From the NCBI GenBank assembly GCA_029821235.1, contig JALGTT010000197.1, positions 1 to 5,392 of the forward strand: 5,392 nt of DNA, given 5' to 3'. Source of the stretch: Candidatus Hebobacteria bacterium. GTDB taxonomy: Bacteria > Armatimonadota > Hebobacteria > Hebobacterales > Hebobacteraceae. Below, one piece after another: positions 1 to 5,392 of this stretch. Every line of letters begins with the position of its first letter. Position 1 is the stretch's first letter. Both the position numbers and the translations under genes were made by a program. The notes under the pieces are model-generated. The model made no database searches, had not been told where the DNA came from, and was given only the letters and a program-made list of their open reading frames with translations.

Positions 1-460
1 CGTCTCCGGGCCGCGCGCCGCCGCTGGTGATCAGTTGATCCCGCGCCACCTCGCCCAGCATGCAGCCCACCAGGATGGGCCGGTCGAGGCCCAGCGTAAC
101 CTCCGTGTGTCCGCCCACCGCGGTAACGCCCAGGGCGCGGCAGGCCTCTGCGATCTGGTCGAAGATGGTCCTCGCCGCCGACTCGTCCGCGCTCTCCGGC
201 AGCAATAGCGACCCCATGAACCACCGGGGTTCCGCCCCCATGGTGGCGATGTCATTGGCGTTGACGTTGACCGCATACCAGCCGATCAGATCCGTGGCGA
301 AGGTGATGGGATCGGTCTTCGCCACCAGCAGCCGGTCACCGAACTCGATCACCGCCGCGTCCTCCCCCACCCTGGGCCCCACCAGCACCCGCGGGTCACC
401 GCCCGGCAGGCGGCCGAGGAGATCGGACAGCAGATCGGGAGGAAGTTTTCCCGGTTTCAT
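1..460 (-). CDS. AIR synthase-related / HypE-like protein, C-terminus beyond window
   Basis: The frame is open from the ATG at 460 to the window edge, giving 153 residues without a stop. The protein starts MKPGKLPPDLLSDLL. It has the features of the PurM/HypE ATP-binding superfamily N-terminal domain: GEDAAV at residues 32-37, KTDPITF at 48-54, NVNANDIATMGAEP at 65-78, and VGGHTEV at 115-121. HypE in this superfamily uses ATP to dehydrate a carbamoyl group to the cyanide ligand of NiFe hydrogenase, and other members make AIR or selenophosphate. HypE is usually about 330-340 residues, so only the first half is here, and the C-terminal cysteine motif that defines true HypE cannot be checked. 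The start is supported by AGAGAGGG about 8 bases upstream of the ATG. It lies 75 bases after the DUF6785 stop on the same strand and could share its transcript. With no hydrogenase genes in view, a generic AIR synthase-like role is as likely as hydrogenase maturation. Confidence 0.85.
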   Translation of the reverse strand, partial: MKPGKLPPDLLSDLLGRLPGGDPRVLVGPRVGEDAAVIEFGDRLLVAKTDPITFATDLIGWYAVNVNANDIATMGAEPRWFMGSLLLPESADESAARTIFDQIAEACRALGVTAVGGHTEVTLGLDRPILVGCMLGEVARDQLITSGGARPGD

Positions 461-1800
461 AGTGATCGCCCTCTCTTCCGCTCGACGAAACCGTGTTCCC
501 AGGCGCTCCGTCGCCTGCTCGTTGCGGCCGGCTGGTTACGGCCACGGGAAGAACGGCGCGGGCACATTCCACACCGCCGCCAGCAGCGTCCAGAAGACGG
601 CGGAGGTGAACTCCCCGAAGATCAACCCGAGGAACAGCGGCCGCGCCTTAGCATACAACTTCATCCCCCCGAAGTGCAGCACCATCCACTTGCATACCCA
701 CGCGATCAGCATGGGGAACCAGAACACCATCGTCGTCCACGAGGTGGAGAGCGCGTAGCCCAGCGGATGAAGCGGCCAGGAGGCATAACGAAACCTCATC
801 ATCGCCAGGAACGAAGTCACCACACCTCCCACGATGAAGGAGGCGATGGAGCCGACCATGGGTCGTGTCTCACCTTGGAGGAATGCTGCGTTCTCCCTGA
901 AGAACTGTATGTTGTTGCCCCGGTAGGGGAAGGAGTACATCCCCAGCGCGCCCCGGTGATAGGGGAGCCACAACTCGATCACCGCCGCCACCGGAATGGA
1001 CACCACCAACGCGATCACGAATACCCAGAGCAGTTTCCTTCGCGCCACGCCGATCTCGTCGCCCAACTTCTGCCCGTCGAGGAACCCGGTGAGCACCAGC
1101 CCGCGCAGGTCCCGGGTGAACATGGCGTCGAAGAAGGCGATGCTGGTGAGGGTCCGCGGCCCGAGCGAGGCCGGTGGAAGGACCAGCGCGCTGATGTCCA
1201 TCGGCGTGAAGCACCCTTCGGCCATCGGAAGGCCCGCCTCCGCGCAGCCGCGCGCCATGATGATCGCCTCCACGAACACGTAGACGACGAGGGAGAAGAC
1301 CGCGAACGCAATCCCGACGCCGGCGCCGCCCAGCCACACCGAAGCCGCCACCATCCCCGCCAGCAGCCCCCACACGGCCACCCGATGGGGCAGCATCTCC
1401 TCCCCGCCCGTGGGCCCCGCGCGCGTGAACGCCCTCCTCAACACCTCCTTCAGATGGGGCAGGGCCACCGCTCCCAGATAGAGCACCAGCATGAAGTAGG
1501 CGCCCATGGTCTGGTAGTCCATATATCCGTTGCCGCTTCCATGGGGAGTGCTGATGGGCGGAAAGGCGAGCAGGGAAAACATCACGTCCTGCCCTTTGGC
1601 GAGCATGTGGAAGAACCAGAAACTGAACAGCAACTCCGTCGGCAGCAGGTAGAAGAATCCGACCGCGCCAAGGGATAGGTAGGCATGAAAGAAGGTGACG
1701 TCTGACCACGGCCGCGCCGACCCCAGCATGGCATTCAGATCGATGTCCACATTGATGGCGGGCAGCGCCGGATAGAGATTGTGCAGGCCGTTGAGTTGCT

Positions 1801-1807
1801 GAAAAAC
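1801..1807 (-). other. Second frame change in the DUF6785 gene at a T5 run
   Basis: On the coding strand the sequence reads CGG TCG TTT TTC AGC in the upstream frame, but family-like sequence resumes in another frame as CAG CAA CTC AAC GGC (QQLNG). Adding a single T to the T5 run (A5 at 1802-1806 on the plus strand) gives SFFQQLNGLHNLYP with no break. The minimal lesion is therefore a one-base loss in a homopolymer. A larger deletion of 3k+1 bases at this point is also possible, because I recall that family members carry a hydrophobic stretch between the FF and LNGLH motifs. Confidence 0.75.
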
Positions 1808-1993
1808 GACCGCCCTGGCTGCTCGCGTATCATTTCCAGGGGCAGCTGCACCAGCGGGTATGAGAGCCGCTCGCTGTCCTGCCACTGCCGGCGCAGAATC
1901 GCGGACAGGCACAAGAACACCAGATACACGGCGCCGATCAGCAGCAGCCAGTTGGCGAGCGGCCTCACCCACAGCCCCCAGGGCAGCCGCTCC

Positions 1994-2070
1994 CCCTCTT
2001 GGAGCCCCTCGTAGAACGCGCTCGCCACGAACCCTCTTGGAGCCCCTCGTAGAACGCGCTCGCCACGAAC
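1994..2070. repeat. Perfect 38-bp tandem duplication causing a frameshift
   Basis: Positions 1995-2032 and 2033-2070 are identical over 38 bases, and the match with period 38 extends one base left to 1994. The unit begins CCTCTTGGAGCCCCTCGTAG and ends CGCTCGCCACGAAC on the plus strand. On the coding (minus) strand both copies encode FVASAFYEGLQEG, but in different frames because 38 is not a multiple of three. Reading through from the upstream copy gives SWRARSTRGSKRG and a stop near 1965. Deleting one copy restores the frame into ERLPWGLWVRPLANW. Perfect identity points to a recent slippage event or an assembly artefact. Confidence 0.97.
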
Positions 2071-2462
2071 TGATGCGGTCCCCCGGCCACGTCCCACGGC
2101 ACCAGCCGCTGGGGGATGTTGGAGAAGAAGAACTCCTCCCACCGATTGCCGGGATTGGCGAAGTAGTTGACCCCCACCAGGCTGGGCAGGAGATCCTCCA
2201 TCAACCCACGCGAGGCCACCATGGAGGCAATCAACATCATGCAGTAGATGACGACCAGTTCCGATGGGCGCAGAGCCAGCCGCGGGGCCAGGCGGCGCAT
2301 CCCCTTGGTGAGCAGCGTCAATACGAACAGCGCAGCCACCACCACCGGCGGCAACTGGAGGAATCCGATCATGATCTGGCCGGTGACCAACTCCGCCCAG
2401 GCCACGATAAGGCAGACCAGGGCAATGCACACGATTCCGATCAGGACCGACCGGACGGTCAT

Positions 2463-2632
2463 CCCTCTGCGCTCCGGTCCGTCCCACGGCTGCCACACAC
2501 CACCTCTGCCGCGGCACGGTCGAAATTCACCCGCGGGGCCCCAACTCGCCACATCGGAGCCGCACGGCCACGACAACTAGTACGCCGGGAAAAGGGTCGT
2601 CTCCTCTGCCATCGCGGCCGCCATCCCGGGGA
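2463..2632. other. Intergenic gap between MFS stop and DUF6785 start
   Basis: This 170-base stretch separates two minus-strand genes. I see no credible coding frame; the longest minus-strand candidate with a start of its own is 15 codons (MAAAMAEETTLFPAY). It contains short GC palindromes such as GGGGCCCC and GCCGCGGC, but no stem followed by a T-run that would support a terminator, and no convincing -35/-10 pair. The right-most functional element I can support is GGAG at about nine bases before the DUF6785 ATG. It is compatible either with read-through from the MFS gene or with a separate promoter. Confidence 0.5.
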
Positions 2633-3865
2633 TCAAACGTCCTTTCCCCTTGCCGCGAACCACATCGTGCCCAAGATCCCGAAGAAGAAGGCGGAGAGAA
2701 GGTTTACCGTGGGGCTGATCATCCACAGGAACGCGCCGCCAAACGACGCCAGGGACACGATAAGGTCCCGGATCAGATAGTACGCACCAAACACCGACGC
2801 CTTCTGCTCTTCCGGGGCCAGGTCCAGGATCAGCGCTTTGCGGGTCGGCTCCCCGAACTCCTTCATCCCCCGCAGAATGAACACAGGCAGCAACACCCAG
2901 AACGAATGCGCGAACAGCAGGACCAGCGGAAACAATGTGAAGAAGAGGAAGCTCACCAAGATGAACGGCTTCTTCGCGCTTCGATCCGCGAAGTACGCCA
3001 CCGGAATGTAGACCAGGATGGCGGTGACCATTTCTATGCTGGTGAGCAGGCCGAACTGCATGGCGCTGACCGGATGCTGGATGACCTTCATGGACCAGAT
3101 CACGACGAAGGCCGCGGGGATGTGTCCGCAAAAGCGAATGAGAATGTCGGAGACCAGCAGAGACCGCAACGGTTTGGACATTCTTCGCAGCAACGTAACA
3201 GGGTGACTCGTCAGCGGGCCCTTGTCGGCCCCGAGCCCGCAGGCCGGCCGCTCCTCCTTGATCAGCACGTGCTGCACCGGAAGTGCGATAGTCGCCATCA
3301 CAGCCGCCACCGAAAACGCCACCCGCATTCCCAACTGCTCTCCCAGGACCCCGATGAGCGCCCCGCCCAACAGCGGCCCGACTGCCCTCGGCACTCGCCT
3401 GATCAAGGAGTGCATGGATACGCCCATAGTCCGCTTGCTCTGCGGCAGCACCCTCGCGATCAAAGTCAGCATCGCCGGAGCCGAGATAGCAGACCACGAG
3501 ATGAACAGGACCGCTCCCGCGATCACCGCCTTCCATGACGGAAACAGAACCACGATCAGGAAGCCGACGATGGCGACACAGTTGAACAGCATCAGCGCGC
3601 GCTTGCAGCCGATGCGGTCGGAGAGATATCCCCCAGGGAAGGAGTACAGGGCCGACAACAGGGTGTCCAGCCCGCTCAACAGCCCCACCGAGAGCGCGCC
3701 GCCGCCCAACGCGTAGAGGTAGATGGGCAGGAAGCGCTCCCCCATGCGCTCGCCCAGGTCCACCAGCAACACCACCGCCAACACCGCCACCACACTGCGA
3801 CGAAGACCCAGCAAATCAACTGCCCGGCGAAACGCGCTCTCCTGCTTCTCCCCGCCGTCGCTCAT
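2633..3865 (-). CDS. MFS (major facilitator superfamily) transporter
   Basis: A 410-residue inner membrane protein of the usual MFS length (about 400-420). MFS motif A is visible at residues 77-89 (PGGYLSDRIGCKR), in the loop between helices 2 and 3. A degenerate second copy lies at 289-303 (VAYFADRSAKKPFIL), at the equivalent place in the C-terminal half. The two halves are separated by a charged central loop at about residues 202-234. Residues 330-372 (LRGMKEFGEPTRKALILD onward, through YYLIRDLIV) resemble the helix 10-11 region of DHA-type facilitators. I chose the ATG at 3865 because AAAGGA lies about ten bases upstream. The longer frame from 4039 adds 58 non-membrane residues and would overlap the divergent methyltransferase. 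It is the first gene of a minus-strand series and divergent from mttB. The substrate cannot be read from the sequence; a methylated amine or its product is a guess from context. Confidence 0.92.
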   Translation of the reverse strand: MSDGGEKQESAFRRAVDLLGLRRSVVAVLAVVLLVDLGERMGERFLPIYLYALGGGALSVGLLSGLDTLLSALYSFPGGYLSDRIGCKRALMLFNCVAIVGFLIVVLFPSWKAVIAGAVLFISWSAISAPAMLTLIARVLPQSKRTMGVSMHSLIRRVPRAVGPLLGGALIGVLGEQLGMRVAFSVAAVMATIALPVQHVLIKEERPACGLGADKGPLTSHPVTLLRRMSKPLRSLLVSDILIRFCGHIPAAFVVIWSMKVIQHPVSAMQFGLLTSIEMVTAILVYIPVAYFADRSAKKPFILVSFLFFTLFPLVLLFAHSFWVLLPVFILRGMKEFGEPTRKALILDLAPEEQKASVFGAYYLIRDLIVSLASFGGAFLWMISPTVNLLSAFFFGILGTMWFAARGKDV

Positions 3866-3891
3866 GTCAGAGATGTCCTTTCTGCACTCGA

Positions 3892-3971
3892 CGCGCGCTG
3901 TCCTCGCCCACACCCACCTGAAGGTTCTCCCTCCCTCCCCGCCGAACCGCATCGCCGGAGGACAGCGTGCG
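3892..3971 (+). promoter_or_regulatory. Inverted repeat overlapping the MttB ribosome binding site
   Basis: The left arm CGCGCGCTGTCCTC (3892-3905) and right arm GAGGACAGCGTGCG (3958-3971) are complementary at 13 of 14 positions. The remaining pair (G3895 with T3968) is a G-U wobble in plus-strand RNA. The right arm covers five of the six bases of the GGAGGA ribosome binding site and ends one base before the ATG at 3972. The 52-base loop contains a further GGTTC/GAACC five-base stem. If the mttB transcript begins upstream of 3892, this stem would hide the ribosome binding site. The same arms could instead be two DNA operator half-sites about 66 bp apart. The pairing is read directly; the regulatory role is inference. 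Confidence 0.55.
3907..3940 (-). other. G-run cluster on the MFS leader strand (possible quadruplex)
   Basis: On the minus strand this stretch reads GGGG-A-GGG-A-GGG, then a 13-base spacer, then GGG-TGT-GGG. That is five runs of three or more G within 34 bases. Two loops are one base and one is three, but the central spacer is longer than canonical quadruplex loops, so folding is uncertain. It lies upstream of the MFS ribosome binding site and inside the loop of the inverted repeat. In a GC-rich genome it may be chance. Confidence 0.3.
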
Positions 3972-5378
3972 ATGAACTTGCTTTCCGATGCCGCGATAGC
4001 GGAGATCAACCGCGCCAGCCTGGAGTTGTTGCAGACCATCGGCGTGAAGGTGGATCACGCCGTTGTTCTGGACAAGCTCCTGAAGGCCGGGGCGAAGGAA
4101 AAGGACGGGAGGGTGCTCATTCCCTCCGATCTGGTGCACGACTGCGTGGAGCGCGCGCCTCGCACCATCCGCCTCGCCGACCGACGCGGTGGCTGCGTCG
4201 AGGTCGGCGCGGACGGAGGCACCGTGTTCTGGGGAGGCAACTCCCTCTGCATCGCACGGGGACGCGAGCGTCGTGAGATGAACTCCCAGGACCTCGCAGA
4301 GTTCACCCGCCTGCTCGACGCGCTCGACCACGTCCACGGAGTCGTGGGCACCAGCCTGGCGGATTACCCCCCACAGGTGCGTGACTTCGTCGGCTTCCGC
4401 ATCCTCGCCGAGAACTCCACCAAACACCTGCGCCCGGTGATCTTCTCGCCCGACGGCCCGGAGGCGATCATCGAGATGGCCGAGGTGCTCGCCGACGGCG
4501 CATCCCTGTCGGAAAGCCCCATCGTCAGCTTCGGCTACTCGATCGTCAGCCCGTTGCATTGGACCTCCAGCGCGCTGGAATTGTTCCTTCGCACCTCCGG
4601 GCGGGGCCTGCCCATGATGGTGAACGCCGAACCCATGGGCGGCGGAACCGCTCCGGTGACCCTCGCCGGGATCCTCGCGCAGGCGAACGCGGAGGCGCTC
4701 TCCGGCATCGTCATCCTTCAGGTGCTGGAGCCGGGGCGGCCCTGTGTCTTCAACCTCGGCTTCGCCCACATGCTCGACATGCGGTCCGCCCTCGCCACCA
4801 GCGGGGCCGCCCAGGACGGCCTGCTCGCCGCCGCAGGCGCGCAGATCGCCCGCTGGCACGGCCTCCCCTCCGCCTCCTGGATCAGTTCGGACAATTCGAT
4901 CTGTGACGAGCAGTCCACGCTCGAAAAAGCCACCACCTGCCTGATGCACGTGCTCGCGGGCGTGAACATCGTCTGGGGCATCGGGCAGCTCGAAACCGAG
5001 TTCACGCTTTCCCCAGAGCAGGCGGTGCTCGACAACGAACTGGCGGGGGTCTGCCTGCGCGCCCAGCGCGGGATCGAGGTGAGCGCCGAGACCATCGCCC
5101 TCGACGTGATCGAGGAGTGCGCGCTCACCGGCGACTTCCTGTCACACGACCACACCCTCTCACACTTCCGGGAGGAAATCGCCAAGAGCGACCTCACCTC
5201 ACCCCAGCGCAGGGAGGACTGGCTCGCCGCCGGCGCCCCCGCCCTCGGCGACAAACTGCGCGACCGCGTCGCCGACATCCTCTCCCGCCCACAGGAGCCA
5301 TGCGTCACTCCAGAGCAGAGCGCAGAACTGCGGAGGATAGAGGAGAGGTGGATCAATAGGTTGAGTGCAGAGACATGA
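3972..5378 (+). CDS. MttB-family trimethylamine/quaternary amine:corrinoid methyltransferase, non-pyrrolysine type
   Basis: A 468-residue protein, the usual length of this TIM-barrel family (COG5598). Members move a methyl group from trimethylamine or a quaternary amine to the Co(I) centre of a small corrinoid protein in the cytoplasm. Visible family features are the N-terminal LELLQTIGVKV at 17-27 with an AGAKEKDGRVLIP stretch at 39-51, YSIVSPLHWT at 189-198, and the conserved PMGGGTAPVTLAG at 221-233 followed by NAEALSGIVILQ at 239-250. SSDNSICDEQ lies at 305-314 and LAGVNIVWGIGQLE at 328-341. There is no in-frame TAG, so it lacks pyrrolysine. It therefore resembles the bacterial glycine betaine, proline betaine and carnitine enzymes (MtgB, MtpB, MtcB) rather than archaeal MttB, but the substrate cannot be assigned. 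The ATG at 3972 has GGAGGA nine bases upstream; the open frame extends back to 3723 only as antisense to the MFS gene. No corrinoid partner is visible. Confidence 0.93.
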   Translation: MNLLSDAAIAEINRASLELLQTIGVKVDHAVVLDKLLKAGAKEKDGRVLIPSDLVHDCVERAPRTIRLADRRGGCVEVGADGGTVFWGGNSLCIARGRERREMNSQDLAEFTRLLDALDHVHGVVGTSLADYPPQVRDFVGFRILAENSTKHLRPVIFSPDGPEAIIEMAEVLADGASLSESPIVSFGYSIVSPLHWTSSALELFLRTSGRGLPMMVNAEPMGGGTAPVTLAGILAQANAEALSGIVILQVLEPGRPCVFNLGFAHMLDMRSALATSGAAQDGLLAAAGAQIARWHGLPSASWISSDNSICDEQSTLEKATTCLMHVLAGVNIVWGIGQLETEFTLSPEQAVLDNELAGVCLRAQRGIEVSAETIALDVIEECALTGDFLSHDHTLSHFREEIAKSDLTSPQRREDWLAAGAPALGDKLRDRVADILSRPQEPCVTPEQSAELRRIEERWINRLSAET

Positions 5379-5392
5379 CGCCGGACCGCGAC
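5375..5392 (+). CDS. Possible start of next gene, coupled to mttB (ATGA overlap)
   Basis: An ATG at 5375 overlaps the MttB TGA in the classic ATGA arrangement and opens a frame reading MTPDRD to the window edge. Such overlaps usually mark translational coupling in an operon. The upstream sequence has purine-rich stretches (AGGAGAGGTGG at 5341-5351) but no well-placed strong ribosome binding site close to the ATG. Only six codons are visible, so neither reality nor function can be judged; a corrinoid protein or a second methyltransferase would be typical neighbours. Confidence 0.35.

Larger units (their letters stand above)
536..2462 (-). pseudogene. DUF6785/DUF6784 polytopic membrane protein, interrupted by two frame changes
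   Basis: Three reading frames carry successive parts of one protein. Part 1 runs from ATG 2462 to about 2033 and has two hydrophobic helices, then RPSELVVIYCMMLIASM and FVASAFYEGLQEG. Part 2 runs from about 2032 to 1802 and has WLLLIGAVYLVFLCLSAILRR followed by SERLSYPLVQLPLEMIRE. Part 3 runs from about 1801 to the TAA at 536 and starts QQLNGLHNLYPALPAI. It continues through LLPTELLFSFWFF to RYASWPLHPLGYALS and a GGMKLYAKARPLFLGLIFGE segment typical of the C-terminal DUF6784 domain. Removing one copy of a 38-bp repeat and adding one T gives a continuous 629-residue protein, close to my recollection of the family length. As written, translation from 2462 stops after 165 residues. The start has GGAG nine bases upstream; an upstream in-frame ATG at 2576 adds a non-membrane, Arg/Gly/Trp-rich stretch and is unlikely. 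The function of the family is unknown. A relation to OPT-type transporters is my inference. Sequencing or assembly error is a live alternative to true decay. Confidence 0.85.
3866..3971. promoter_or_regulatory. Divergent intergenic region between MFS and MttB genes
   Basis: The 106 bases between two divergent starts must contain, or lie close to, the promoters of both genes. I could not find a convincing sigma-70 -35/-10 pair on either strand. Features that are visible are the MFS ribosome binding site (AAAGGA, about ten bases before 3865), the MttB ribosome binding site (GGAGGA at 3957-3962, nine bases before 3972), a 14-nt inverted repeat, an inner GGTTC/GAACC pair (3923-3927 and 3944-3948), and a strongly C-rich tract on the plus strand at 3929-3940. 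Confidence 0.7.

Noticed and set aside
500..517. CAGGCG/CGCCTG hairpin between the DUF6785 stop and the HypE-like start
   Set aside because: Only six base pairs with a six-base loop and no T-run; not enough to call a terminator.
674..1678. Long plus-strand open frame of 334 codons opposite the DUF6785 gene
   Set aside because: It is rich in His, Arg, Gln, Glu and Pro with no recognisable domain, and lies antisense to clear membrane-protein coding sequence; a GC-rich shadow frame.
1800..1810. Programmed -1 frameshifting at the T5 run
   Set aside because: The heptamer G TTT TTC is only partly slippery, and the gene is already broken by the 38-bp duplication upstream, so decay or sequence error is simpler.
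1860..2780. Plus-strand open frame of 306 codons spanning the DUF6785 N-terminus and the MFS C-terminus
   Set aside because: Low-complexity Arg/His/Pro composition, crosses two genes on the opposite strand, no family features.
2577..3536. Minus-strand open frame of 319 codons in another frame of the MFS gene
   Set aside because: It overlaps the MFS gene almost completely and lacks hydrophobic or domain-like sequence; the MFS frame has clear motifs.
3723..3971. An 83-residue N-terminal extension of the MttB protein
   Set aside because: The extension is antisense to the MFS N-terminus, is Ser/Arg/Pro-rich, and the ATG at 3972 has a strong ribosome binding site and gives the normal family length.
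3867..4949. Minus-strand open frame of 360 codons opposite mttB
   Set aside because: Gly/Ala/Arg/His-rich shadow of a well-supported methyltransferase gene.
3972..5378. Pyrrolysine-containing MttB
   Set aside because: There is no in-frame TAG codon anywhere in the gene.

Overview
This is a GC-rich bacterial window, apparently chromosomal and probably from an environmental or metagenome-derived genome. I see no RNA genes, insertion sequences, CRISPR arrays or phage genes. The combination of a non-pyrrolysine MttB-type methyltransferase with a DUF6785/DUF6784 membrane protein occurs, as far as I recall, mainly in uncultivated or poorly studied phyla such as Planctomycetes, Armatimonadetes and relatives. 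The sequence does not let me name a taxon.

Layout. The minus strand carries three genes in a row, read from right to left. First is an MFS transporter (2633-3865). After a 170-base gap comes a DUF6785/DUF6784 polytopic membrane protein (536-2462). After a further 75 bases comes an AIR synthase/HypE-like protein that runs off the left edge (1-460). The plus strand carries one complete gene, an MttB-family (trimethylamine/quaternary amine) methyltransferase (3972-5378). It is divergent from the MFS gene across a 106-base region. A possible next plus-strand gene starts inside the MttB stop codon in an ATGA overlap and leaves the window at the right edge.

The DUF6785 gene is broken in this sequence. 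A perfect 38-bp tandem duplication (1994-2070) shifts the frame, and a second frame change lies at a short T-run (A5 on the plus strand, 1802-1806). Removing one repeat copy and adding one T gives a single 629-residue reading frame. The gene is therefore either a recent pseudogene or the victim of local sequencing or assembly errors.

The most interesting non-coding signal is in the divergent region. A 14-nt inverted repeat (3892-3905 and 3958-3971) has its right arm covering almost all of the MttB Shine-Dalgarno sequence and ending directly against the ATG. In the MttB transcript all 14 positions pair (one G-U), which would hide the ribosome binding site. The other strand would have an A-C mismatch at that position. 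This suggests translational control of mttB, or paired operator half-sites serving both divergent genes.

A working reading is that the methyltransferase demethylates a quaternary or tertiary amine and that one or both transporters move the substrate or a product. That link rests only on adjacency. No corrinoid protein gene is visible in the window.
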